Shown here piece after piece: positions 16,590 through 23,842 of a DNA stretch of 31,011 nucleotides. The notes under the pieces were generated by a model. The model made no database searches. It worked only from the letters and a program-made list of their open reading frames with translations, and was not told the origin of the DNA. The DNA is taken from assembly GCA_046757965.1 (NCBI GenBank), contig JBHHZI010000020.1:1-31011 (forward strand). The letters are read 5' to 3'. Within the stretch, counting starts at the first letter, position 1. Each line of letters starts with the position of its first letter. The position numbers and the translations under genes are program-made. Source of the stretch: JBHHZI01 sp046757965. Lineage in GTDB: Bacteria; Acidobacteriota; Polarisedimenticolia; SMYD01.

Positions 16590-18152
16590 TCACCGGGCCG
16601 GCTCCGGCCTCCGATCATGTTCCACGGTCTCGACGGTGAAATCGAACCGGCTCAACCCGGTCAGGAAGCCGGAATCCTTGCCGGAGATGGGGCCGAAGCT
16701 GATATGCGTGGCGTTGATGTCGGTCTCACCCCAGAGAGGGTCGACGTCCACCCAGCGGCCGTCGATGATCACCTCACTCCAGGCGTGGCCACCGAACGCC
16801 CGCTCGTCATCCCCCATGTAGATGAGGCCGGCCACCTCGCGGGCCGGAATGCCCACGCTCCGGGCCAGCGTCGTGAACAGCAACGCATGCTCCGTGCAGT
16901 CACCGCGCCGGACCTTCAGAATATCCATGACGCTCAACGGCTGGGCGGAGTAGCTGTCGTCGATGAAGGTCTGGACGAACCTCACCAGGGCACGAACCCG
17001 CTCCGGCCGCGTGCGGGCGTCGCCGATGGCGGAGCGGGCGAGGGAGACCACGGCAGGAGCGTGAACGGGATGCTCGACACTCTCCTGCAGATACAGCCCC
17101 GGATCGTCCACGACCTCAGCATCCTCGACCCCCCATTCCTCACCCAGCCGCAGATGAACCCCCCCGGCCGCGTCCTTGACGACCGATTGCCGCGGCCCCG
17201 CGGGGAGTCGGTCCACCGCACCCGACGATACGCCCAGGACCAGAGAGCTCACGGTGCGCGGATCGCCCAGGGGATGATCCACACGGGCCATGCCGAGGAC
17301 GAACAGATCGGCCTCGTAGTCGGCGTCGTGAGCCTGGTCGCGCGTCTCGAGCCGGATCTCGAGATTCTGACCGAGAGAGCCGGAGAGCATGTGGCCCGAT
17401 CCGTCGAAGCGAAACAGCCCGACGTCGCCAAGCACCGAGGAGAGCTGACGGACATCGTAGAACCGGACCGGGACGCCGTCCGCCACGGACTCCCGCACCG
17501 CCGTGATCTCGTACGTGTCGATGCTGCTCTGCAACTGCGAGACCGCAAACGAGCGTGCGACGAGGCGCGCTCCAGCCTGCCTTGGCGTCGAGAACCATGC
17601 CTCCGGCGTCAACGCGTCCTCCGCCGTGAAGTCCAGTGGGCCCAGACTCATCGTGCGCGTGGCATCGCCTTCCGTGATGACCGCCGAGAAACCATCCCCG
17701 TCCGGGAGCATCTTCACCTGGCGGCTGTAGGCCCCCTGCGCCATCTCGCTTTCGCCGCGCCGCAGACGGTAGGGAGCCTCCGCCGCGAACACCATCGTCT
17801 CCCGCATCGACATCGAGATGGGCGTGCCGAGAGCCTTCACCTTCATCTCCGCGTCCATCGCCATCATCAGTGTCGGCACGCCGCCCTCATGAGATCTCCC
17901 GGTCCACGTGTGAAGGAAGCCGATCTTCGTGCCCCCGGCGTAGACGCCGTACCAGTCCTCCTCCGGCCGGTCCGCGGCGGGGACCGCCAGCGGCAACCGC
18001 ACCGGGACCGTCGTCGCGGCGGTGGCGAGGACCGGTCCGGCCGTCGCGCCGAGGAGCAGCGCGGCCGCGGTCCAGGCGATGCGTCGCGGCGTGGCGGTGC
18101 GCCGCCGGCGAAGCAACTCGCACCCGATGCCGGTGGCGCCGAGAGTCCTCAT
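16590..18152 (-). CDS. Exported transglutaminase-like cysteine protein
   Basis: A 520-aa protein. An Arg-rich start and a hydrophobic stretch (IAWTAAALLLGATAGPVLA, about 28-46) form a signal peptide or anchor. The middle 300 residues contain phrases such as DWYGVYAGGTKIGFLHTWTG that are typical of the beta-rich N-terminal region of bacterial transglutaminase-like proteins. The transglutaminase core has the triad C419 (RRGDCTEHA), H456 (FGGHAWSEV) and D471 (WVDVDPLWGE). Such proteins act as periplasmic proteases or amidases more often than as crosslinkers. I cannot tell which applies here. GAGAGGAAG precedes the ATG, which overlaps the methyltransferase stop by 4 nt (ATGA). Confidence 0.87.
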   Translation of the reverse strand: MRTLGATGIGCELLRRRRTATPRRIAWTAAALLLGATAGPVLATAATTVPVRLPLAVPAADRPEEDWYGVYAGGTKIGFLHTWTGRSHEGGVPTLMMAMDAEMKVKALGTPISMSMRETMVFAAEAPYRLRRGESEMAQGAYSRQVKMLPDGDGFSAVITEGDATRTMSLGPLDFTAEDALTPEAWFSTPRQAGARLVARSFAVSQLQSSIDTYEITAVRESVADGVPVRFYDVRQLSSVLGDVGLFRFDGSGHMLSGSLGQNLEIRLETRDQAHDADYEADLFVLGMARVDHPLGDPRTVSSLVLGVSSGAVDRLPAGPRQSVVKDAAGGVHLRLGEEWGVEDAEVVDDPGLYLQESVEHPVHAPAVVSLARSAIGDARTRPERVRALVRFVQTFIDDSYSAQPLSVMDILKVRRGDCTEHALLFTTLARSVGIPAREVAGLIYMGDDERAFGGHAWSEVIIDGRWVDVDPLWGETDINATHISFGPISGKDSGFLTGLSRFDFTVETVEHDRRPEPAR

Positions 18153-18835
18153 CGTGGCTTCCTCTCGCCTGGCGTGCGCGCCAGGACGATCTCGACAGGC
18201 ACCCACATCTGCCGCGTCTCTGCCGCGACGATGGTGAACCCCGCGGCCGCCACGGACTCTTCCACATGAATCGGCCGACAGTCGAGGAGATTGGGGAAAT
18301 GACGATGGGTCCACTCGAAGATCCCGCACATCAGGTCCTTGCCGCGCGGACGAGACATGCCCACCACCACCAGGCGGCCGCCGGGGCGCAGGATACGCCG
18401 GGACTCGGCCAGCACCTCGGGAATGTCGGGAGTATCGAACAGCTCCAGCGTGAAGCTCATGAACAGGGCATCGAAGCGGCCCGTGCCGAACGGGAGGCGC
18501 TGCCCGTCCCCGGCGAGCAGCGCCGCCGGAGCCTGTTCGTGCGCGAGGGTTTGACGACTCTGTTCGAGCATGCGCCGCGACAGGTCAATTCCGACAGCAA
18601 GACCTCCGGGTCCGGCGGCGCGAGCGAGCGTCGCCAGCGCATGGCCGGTGCCACATCCGACCTCCAGCACCACCTCCCCGGCGCCAACGGCCAGATGATT
18701 CAACCCCGCCTGCCGGACCGGACCCTCGCTCCGCTCGGCAAGCAGATCGTAGACACCACTGATCTTGTCGTAGAACGCGCGGACCTCGGCCCGGGAATTG
18801 AGGACGCGAAGAATGCTGTCCGGGCCGGAACTCAT
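18149..18835 (-). CDS. UbiE-like class I SAM-dependent methyltransferase
   Basis: A 228-aa methyltransferase. Its N-terminal FYDKISGVYDLLA matches the UbiE/COQ5-type opening. Motif I is VVLEVGCGTG (55-64), an acidic ribose-binding end of strand 2 follows (VGIDLS), then FDALFMSFTLELFD and RRILRPGGRLVVVGM. The substrate is unknown, with quinones, lipids or small molecules all possible. The ATG at 18835 lies about 40 nt after a TACAAT -10-like site. The frame stays open far upstream, but that extension runs antisense to the zinc-finger gene and is not coding. It is coupled by ATGA to the transglutaminase-like gene. Confidence 0.85.
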   Translation of the reverse strand: MSSGPDSILRVLNSRAEVRAFYDKISGVYDLLAERSEGPVRQAGLNHLAVGAGEVVLEVGCGTGHALATLARAAGPGGLAVGIDLSRRMLEQSRQTLAHEQAPAALLAGDGQRLPFGTGRFDALFMSFTLELFDTPDIPEVLAESRRILRPGGRLVVVGMSRPRGKDLMCGIFEWTHRHFPNLLDCRPIHVEESVAAAGFTIVAAETRQMWVPVEIVLARTPGERKPR

Positions 18836-18882
18836 CTCATGCCATCTCGTGGCCAGCGCGTCGACAATGCGATGGCCAGGCG

Positions 18883-18888
18883 ATTGTA
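18883..18888 (-). promoter_or_regulatory. Possible -10 element for the methyltransferase operon
   Basis: Minus-strand GCTACAAT holds the hexamer TACAAT, 48 nt before the start codon. Its -35 position falls inside the 22-bp palindrome at 18894-18915 and has no TTGACA-like sequence, so the palindrome may be an operator or the promoter may use another sigma factor. Confidence 0.35.
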
Positions 18889-18893
18889 GCGTG

Positions 18894-18915
18894 CGCCGCG
18901 GCGCGCGCCGCGGCG
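18894..18915. repeat. Perfect 22-bp GC-only palindrome in a divergent intergenic region
   Basis: Eleven bases are followed by their exact reverse complement with no spacer, all G or C, including two CCGCGG sites around a central GCGCGC. It lies between the divergent methyltransferase and zinc-finger genes. It could be an operator for a dimeric regulator, a methylation target or chance in GC-rich DNA. Confidence 0.6.
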
Positions 18916-18985
18916 AGCCCGTGTGATGAGACGACCGCCGCCATCGAGTGGCTGCTCCCGGATGTCGCGCGCCCGGGCGGCATGC

Positions 18986-18991
18986 TACAGT
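18986..18991 (+). promoter_or_regulatory. Possible -10 element for the zinc-finger gene
   Basis: TGCTACAGT gives a -10-like TACAGT 22 nt before the ATG at 19013. It mirrors the GCTACAAT of the divergent methyltransferase unit. No clear -35 is seen. Confidence 0.3.
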
Positions 18992-19012
18992 CGCCACCGG
19001 TTGGGACGACAG

Positions 19013-19693
19013 ATGACAGATCTGCCCGAAGCAAACGGTGGGGCACCCGGCCCCGGCGACCCGGAGAACCCGTCCGGGCTCTCCGGCATCGGCCAGCCAT
19101 CGCCCCAGGAGCTTCCTCCTTACGTCATCGAGGGGGCCCGGTCGAGCCGCTCCAAGTGCAAGAGTTGCCGGCGAACCATCAAGAAGGATGTCCTGCGCCT
19201 CGGTATCCTCTTCGACGGTCCGTACGGCACAGGCTACCTCTGGCACCATTTGACCTGCGCGGCCCGTCGCCGGGCGGAAGAGCTCGAAGCAGCGTATGCC
19301 GCCGAGGCATGGAACGCGGCGAAGGTGGTGCCGGCCAAGATCCCTTCCCTCGACGAGCTGCGCCAGTCCGCCGCGGAGGTGGACGCTCGACGTCAGAAGC
19401 GCCGCGACTTGCCGTACGCCGAGATCGATCCATCCGGTAGAGCCAGGTGCAAGCAGTGCGGCGAGTTGCTGCCGAAGGGCGCACTGCGCGTCGTGCTCGG
19501 GCGGGAGGTCGAGTTCGGCAACCAGACACGGGTCGGTCCCGTCAACGTCCACCCCGCGTGTGTGGCCCAGGCGCTGACCGCGGACGACTGCGCCACGACC
19601 GCGGAGGATCTACAGGCGGAACTGGGCGCCCACAGCGATCTTTCCCCGCAGCAGATCGCCGACGTGCTGGCGGCCATCGACCCTCTTTCCTGA
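19013..19693 (+). CDS. Protein with two PARP-type zinc fingers
   Basis: A 226-aa cytoplasmic protein without other recognisable domains. Finger 1 has C49-x2-C52, 26 residues, then H79-x2-C82. The surrounding residues match the PARP finger: S-x-R-x-x-C-x-x-C, I-x-K-x-x-L-R-L-G, W-H-H-L-T-C. Finger 2 has C146-x2-C149, 30 residues, then H180-x2-C183 with GRARCKQCGELLPKGALRVVLG. In PARP1 and DNA ligase III this fold binds DNA breaks. No catalytic ADP-ribosyltransferase, ligase or nuclease part is present here, so the protein may be a DNA-end sensor or adaptor. A helical, charged linker (about 85-135) joins the fingers and a short helical tail follows. The ATG at 19013 has GGGACGA upstream. Confidence 0.8.
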   Translation: MTDLPEANGGAPGPGDPENPSGLSGIGQPSPQELPPYVIEGARSSRSKCKSCRRTIKKDVLRLGILFDGPYGTGYLWHHLTCAARRRAEELEAAYAAEAWNAAKVVPAKIPSLDELRQSAAEVDARRQKRRDLPYAEIDPSGRARCKQCGELLPKGALRVVLGREVEFGNQTRVGPVNVHPACVAQALTADDCATTAEDLQAELGAHSDLSPQQIADVLAAIDPLS

Positions 19694-19701
19694 CCGTCAG
19701 C

Positions 19702-19716
19702 CCGGCATCATGCCGG
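19702..19716. terminator. Short inverted repeat between convergent genes
   Basis: CCGGCAT and ATGCCGG flank one base between the stops at 19693 and 19753. The realistic hairpin is 5 bp with a 5-nt loop and no T-tract, so it is at best a weak bidirectional terminator. Confidence 0.3.
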
Positions 19717-19752
19717 ATCACGGCGCCGGCCACAGGCATCCGGCTCGTCGAC

Positions 19753-20601
19753 TCACGAGGTGAGTTCCTCATCCGGCTCGATGTGAACCGTCACATCCTT
19801 GATGCCGAACTCGCTCTCCAGGACGGCCTCGACGCTGTCGGCGATGCCGTGTGCCTCCGCAGTGGAGAGCATCCCGTCCACGGCGATCACGACGTCGGCG
19901 GCGATCCCCGACCCCGAGGCGCGCGAACGCACCCGCCGCACGGCTCGTACCGACGGGATCGCATGAACGGTCTGGATGACGTCCCCGGCATCGGTGGCCG
20001 CCCGGTCGACAAGCGCCGGAATCGCCCGGCGATACAGATCGAACGCCAGGTAGAACACCAGCCCGGCGATGAGCAGCGCGAACACCGCGTCGAGCCATGG
20101 CCATCCCCGGCTGGCAAACTGCCATCCCGCGATGACCGCGATGGTGGTGAGAACATCGCTCAGGGTGTGCCGGGCGTCGGCGTGCAGCAGATCCGAGCCA
20201 AGCCGCCGCGCCTGGCGGTGCTCCCATGCCGTCACCACCGTGTTGATCGCGAGAACCCCCAGCATCAGGGCGAGCCCCCAGCCGCTCTGGGCCACCGGCT
20301 GGCCGATGCGACCGATGGCATGCCATCCGATCTCGACGGCGATGACCGTGAGAAAGGTCGCCAGGCCGAACACCGCCAGGGGTTCGAATTTCCAGTGGCC
20401 GTACGGGTGCTCGCGGTCGGGTGGCTCGGCGGAGAGCCTCAGCGCCGCCAGCGCCAGACCGTTGCTGGCCAGGTCGGTGAGGGAGTGCACGGCATCACCG
20501 AGGATGGCCACCGAACCCGTTGACCACCCGACGATCACCTTGGTGACGAGCACCAGGAGATTCGCACACCCTTCGATGATCAGTACGGTCCGGACCGTCA
20601 T
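19753..20601 (-). CDS. Cation diffusion facilitator (CDF) metal exporter
   Basis: A 282-aa inner-membrane protein that would export Zn2+, Co2+ or similar ions against protons. Hydrophobic segments near 5-25, 32-52, 75-93, 105-125 and 150-185 agree with the six-helix CDF fold. The transport site shows as H39-x3-D43 (AVHSLTD) in TM2 and H145-x3-D149 (ARHTLSD) in TM5, the His/Asp arrangement common in zinc exporters. HPYGHWKFEP (about 65-74) is the usual short loop. The last 80 residues form the cytoplasmic dimerisation domain. The start at 20601 is chosen because upstream sequence is not membrane-like. It follows the amidohydrolase by 67 nt and could be co-transcribed. Confidence 0.9.
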   Translation of the reverse strand: MTVRTVLIIEGCANLLVLVTKVIVGWSTGSVAILGDAVHSLTDLASNGLALAALRLSAEPPDREHPYGHWKFEPLAVFGLATFLTVIAVEIGWHAIGRIGQPVAQSGWGLALMLGVLAINTVVTAWEHRQARRLGSDLLHADARHTLSDVLTTIAVIAGWQFASRGWPWLDAVFALLIAGLVFYLAFDLYRRAIPALVDRAATDAGDVIQTVHAIPSVRAVRRVRSRASGSGIAADVVIAVDGMLSTAEAHGIADSVEAVLESEFGIKDVTVHIEPDEELTS

Positions 20602-20668
20602 GGACGCCCCCGCGGAGAAGGGTAGTGCATCCGTCCAGCCAGACTGCCGCGTGGCCCTGGAGGCGAGT

Positions 20669-22462
20669 TCAGTGTCGCCACCCGGTCCAGCCGGGCCCCC
20701 GGACGACCCGCCCCGGGAGAGCGCCGGTGTGCACACCGTCCCCCACGACGGGCACGCCGTTGACGATCACGTGGACCATGCCCGACGCGAGGTGGTGGGG
20801 CGATTCGTAGGTGGCCCCGGTCTCGATGCGGGCCGCATCGAACACCACCAGGTCGGCAAGAAAACCCGGCAGCAGCCGGCCGCGCTCGCGAAGGCCCAGA
20901 TGATCCGCCGCCAGACCCGTGAGCCGATGAACGGCCTCGTCCAGGGAGAGGAGACCCTCGTCGCGGACGTAGTGTCCGAGCAGGCGGGCGACATTGCCAT
21001 AGGCCCGGGGATGAGGGTTCGCGCGCAGGAAGACGCCCTCCGGAGCGACCGACCCCGCATCGGAGCCGAAGGTCATCCAGGGCAGGGTGATCTCGCGCCG
21101 CACGTTGGCCTCCGACATGAGGAAGTAGATGGTGCCGACCCGGCTATCGTCCTCGATGACCAGGTCCATCGCCGTCTCCTCCGGCGACATGCCCCGCGCG
21201 TCGGCAACCGAGGCCAGGCTGCGTCCGGTGAGCGGTTTCAGGGCCGGATTCTTGAAGCCCGCCAGCAGGATACGGTCCGGGGAGCCCGCCATGTCGTAGA
21301 GGTTCTCCCAGCCCTCGCCCGGCCCGGCCATCTCCCTGGCCACGCGCCTCCGTATGGCCGGGTCGCGCAGGCGAGCCACCCATGCCTCGTGCCCGCCCTC
21401 CTGCACCCAGGGCGGCATGGCAGCCTCCAGACCGGTGGCCCCGGCGGTATAGGTGTACATGTTCGCCGAGATCCTCAGCCCGGCGGACCGGGCTGCCTCG
21501 ACCCGCTCGATCACCGCATCCAGCTTGTGCCAGTTGCGCTCGCCGGCCGCCTTCAGGTGATAGATCTCCGCCGGGACGCCGGCCCGGCCCGCGATGGCCA
21601 GCAGTTCATCGACGGCCTCGACCAGCCGGTCTCCTTCGCTGCGCAGATGAGAGATGTAGATGCCGCCCGTCTCTCCCGCCGCCGCCGCGAGAGCCACGAG
21701 CTCGTCGGTGTCGGCGTACGACGCCGGGGCATAGATCAGCGACGAGGAGACGCCGAACGCCCCCTCGCGCATGGCCACTCGCACCAGGTCCTCCATGCGA
21801 GCCAGCTCGGCAGCCGTCGGAGCACGGTCCTCATATCCCACCTCGTGGATCCGACACGTGGTCGCCCCGACGAACGACGCCACGTTCGGCGAGATGCCCC
21901 GGGCCACCAGCGCTTTGAGTCCCTCGCCCAGGGTCGTCCACGTGATGGGGTAGCGCACGTCGCCCTGACGGGCCACCGCTTCCTTCTTCATGGTCTCGTT
22001 CAGCGGCCCCATCGACATCCCTTCGCCGAAGATCTCCAGCGTCACACCCTGCAGGATGTCGCTCATCGACCGTCCATCGGCCATCAGGCTGTCTGTGGCC
22101 CAGCTCAGCATGTTGATGAACCCGGGCGCCACCACCAGGCCGGTGGCATCGAGCTCCAGGGGCGCCCGGGCCGCGGACAGATCCCCGACGGCCGCCACCC
22201 GATCTCCGCGCACTCCCACGTCCGCCTGCACCGACCCGGTCCCGCCGCCGTCGAGGACCGTCCCATGTCGCACGATCAGGTCGAACGCCGGCTCCTCATC
22301 CAGGGTCCGGTCTTCCACGCCTCCCTCCGCACACGCCGACACCAGGACCAGCAGAACGCCCAGCACCCCGACCCCGCGGCGCCGGCGAGGTCCCCGGAAC
22401 GACGCCGTCCTGCCGGCCACGACCTCCGGTCTGTTTTTGACAGCCACGCCCGCATGATGCAC
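20669..22462 (-). CDS. D-aminoacylase-like amidohydrolase lipoprotein with altered metal site
   Basis: A 597-aa enzyme of the N-acyl-D-amino-acid deacylase branch of amidohydrolases. A hydrophobic stretch ending LVSAC places the lipidated Cys at 44. The beta strands FDLIVRHGTVLDGGG and APGFIN are typical. Where family members have the metal-binding H-x-H after PGF-I-D, this one reads N-M-L-S-W (117-121). The metal-bridging Cys position appears to be Glu (E147 in FGEGMSMG). The later ligands seem kept: H272 (ISHLRSEGD), H302 (YHLKAAG) and Asp in FGSDAGS. It may therefore use one metal. The start is uncertain: the GTG at 22462 leaves only 23 nt to the divergent reductase gene and a long n-region. 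GTG at 22420 is an alternative, with GGAGG too close. Confidence 0.8.
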   Translation of the reverse strand: MHHAGVAVKNRPEVVAGRTASFRGPRRRRGVGVLGVLLVLVSACAEGGVEDRTLDEEPAFDLIVRHGTVLDGGGTGSVQADVGVRGDRVAAVGDLSAARAPLELDATGLVVAPGFINMLSWATDSLMADGRSMSDILQGVTLEIFGEGMSMGPLNETMKKEAVARQGDVRYPITWTTLGEGLKALVARGISPNVASFVGATTCRIHEVGYEDRAPTAAELARMEDLVRVAMREGAFGVSSSLIYAPASYADTDELVALAAAAGETGGIYISHLRSEGDRLVEAVDELLAIAGRAGVPAEIYHLKAAGERNWHKLDAVIERVEAARSAGLRISANMYTYTAGATGLEAAMPPWVQEGGHEAWVARLRDPAIRRRVAREMAGPGEGWENLYDMAGSPDRILLAGFKNPALKPLTGRSLASVADARGMSPEETAMDLVIEDDSRVGTIYFLMSEANVRREITLPWMTFGSDAGSVAPEGVFLRANPHPRAYGNVARLLGHYVRDEGLLSLDEAVHRLTGLAADHLGLRERGRLLPGFLADLVVFDAARIETGATYESPHHLASGMVHVIVNGVPVVGDGVHTGALPGRVVRGPGWTGWRH

Positions 22463-22485
22463 CTTTCTTGCGGAAAGGCGAAACC

Positions 22486-23391
22486 GTGGTGGACCCGACA
22501 GCCCGACAGGACGCCGACGAGCCCCGCCGGCAGGAAGACGCGTACAACACCCGGGTGGTCGAGGTGCATCGGATCCACGCGTCCCTCCAGATCATCCGGG
22601 TCCGTCCGGATGTCCCGTTTCCTCCGTTCTCGGCGGGCCAGTACACGATGCTGGGCGTGGGCGAGTGGGAGCCCGGGCCAGCCCCAGCAACCCGCCCGGC
22701 CGACCGCGACGGACTCCTGCGAGGCCCGTATTCCATCTCCTCGCCCATCCTGGACCAGACCGGCGAGGCCTTGCTCGATCCGGCCGACGAGACCGCCCTG
22801 GAGTTCTACATCGCCAACGACAGGGGAGCACTGGCGTCGCGCCTCTTCTCCCTGAGACCCGGCCGCAGGCTCTGGCTCGCCGCCGGTGCGACCGGCCAGT
22901 TCACACTCGACGGGATCGACCGGGAAGACGATCTCCTTTTTCTGGCCACGGGAACCGGAGAGGCCCCTCACAACCGGATGATCTGGGATCTGCTCCGCCG
23001 CGGCCACGGCGGCCACATCGCTTCTGTGGTCTGCTGCCGTCATCGAGTCGATCTCGGCTACCGGCGCGTGCACGAGACGCTCGCCCGTCTCTGTCCACGC
23101 TACACGTACATCCCGTGGACCACCCGGGAAGGGCCCTGGCCGAGACGTCACGTCCAGGAACTCCTCCTCGACGGCACGCTCGCCCGGCAGGCCGGGTTCG
23201 CCCTCGACCCGGCCACCACCTGCGTCTTCCTCTGCGGGAATCCCGCCTTCATCGGGAGGCCGATCCAGGCCGGGTCCCGCCGGGTCTATCCCGAGCCGCC
23301 GGGCATCATCGAGATCCTGGAGACCCGCTTCGACTTTCCGGCGGCCGGCGACGACCCGGCGCACGACCGCATCCGATTCGAGCGCTACTGA
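22486..23391 (+). CDS. Ferredoxin/flavodoxin--NADP+ reductase-like flavoprotein
   Basis: A 301-aa FAD enzyme that would pass electrons between NADPH and ferredoxin or flavodoxin. The FAD-binding motif is RGPYSISSP (79-87). The NADP domain has LATGTGEAP (153-161), then CGNPAFIG near the end, as in bacterial-type FNR. The protein ends in Tyr (RIRFERY), in line with the aromatic C-terminus that stacks on FAD in many FNRs. An acidic insertion (WEPGPAPATRPADRDG, 61-76) sits before the FAD motif. The GTG at 22486 follows GGAAAGG by 7 nt, and a GTG at 22489 is equally possible. The gene faces the amidohydrolase gene across a very short gap, and reduces the same pool that the Sec-peroxidase would finally draw on. 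Confidence 0.85.
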   Translation: MVDPTARQDADEPRRQEDAYNTRVVEVHRIHASLQIIRVRPDVPFPPFSAGQYTMLGVGEWEPGPAPATRPADRDGLLRGPYSISSPILDQTGEALLDPADETALEFYIANDRGALASRLFSLRPGRRLWLAAGATGQFTLDGIDREDDLLFLATGTGEAPHNRMIWDLLRRGHGGHIASVVCCRHRVDLGYRRVHETLARLCPRYTYIPWTTREGPWPRRHVQELLLDGTLARQAGFALDPATTCVFLCGNPAFIGRPIQAGSRRVYPEPPGIIEILETRFDFPAAGDDPAHDRIRFERY

Positions 23392-23598
23392 CGCCGCTGC
23401 CACGTCCCACCCGTCGAGAGGCGCCCTGGCACCGGGTCCCGACCGAAGGACACAAGCATCCAGGAATCAAGCGGTTAGGCGAGAACCGGCCGGGAGATTG
23501 CCCCGGACGCGCTCGGTGTTCACCGACCAGGCGAGAATTCACCCGCTCGGCACCTCGACGGATGGTATCGGTCGAGCCGATGCTGGTACTCTTGGGCG

Positions 23599-23793
23599 AT
23601 GGTCGATCCGTCGCCACCCACATCTGCCCGGGTCACCGCCCTGAGCCACGCCATCGTGTGGGCCGCGGTCATCCTCGGCTGTGCCTGGGTGACTCGCGGC
23701 AGCGGGATGACCCCGTCTCTGCTGATCATCCTCGGTGGGGGTGCGGCGGCAAGCCTGATCGTGAACGACCAGTCGTCTGGCCCGCCGGCATGA
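23599..23793 (+). CDS. Small two-helix membrane protein
   Basis: A 64-aa protein of unrecognised family. Two hydrophobic stretches, about 15-31 (LSHAIVWAAVILGCAWV) and 38-55 (TPSLLIILGGGAAASLIV), are joined by a short RGSG turn, as in many small inner-membrane proteins. The ATG at 23599 has only a weak GGGCG upstream. It lies 49 nt before transaldolase on the same strand and may be co-transcribed. The amphipathic pattern is unlike the Arg/Pro-rich shadow frames around it. Confidence 0.55.
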   Translation: MVDPSPPTSARVTALSHAIVWAAVILGCAWVTRGSGMTPSLLIILGGGAAASLIVNDQSSGPPA

Positions 23794-23842
23794 GGCGGTG
23801 ATTCATCGTGGAACCTGATCGTCTGATTCCGAGGTGCTCCTG

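Noticed and set aside
16479..18269. Long plus-strand open frame opposite the transglutaminase-like gene
   Set aside because: The translation is Arg/His/Asp-rich without motifs, while the minus strand has signal peptide, catalytic triad and ribosome site.
18836..19552. N-terminal extension of the methyltransferase to 19552
   Set aside because: The extra 239 codons run antisense to the PARP-finger gene and show no homology-like pattern. UbiE-like proteins begin near the chosen ATG.
20069..22855. 928-codon plus-strand open frame over the CDF exporter and amidohydrolase genes
   Set aside because: It crosses two clear minus-strand genes and a divergent gap, with a low-complexity Arg/Pro/Ser translation. 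It is a shadow frame.
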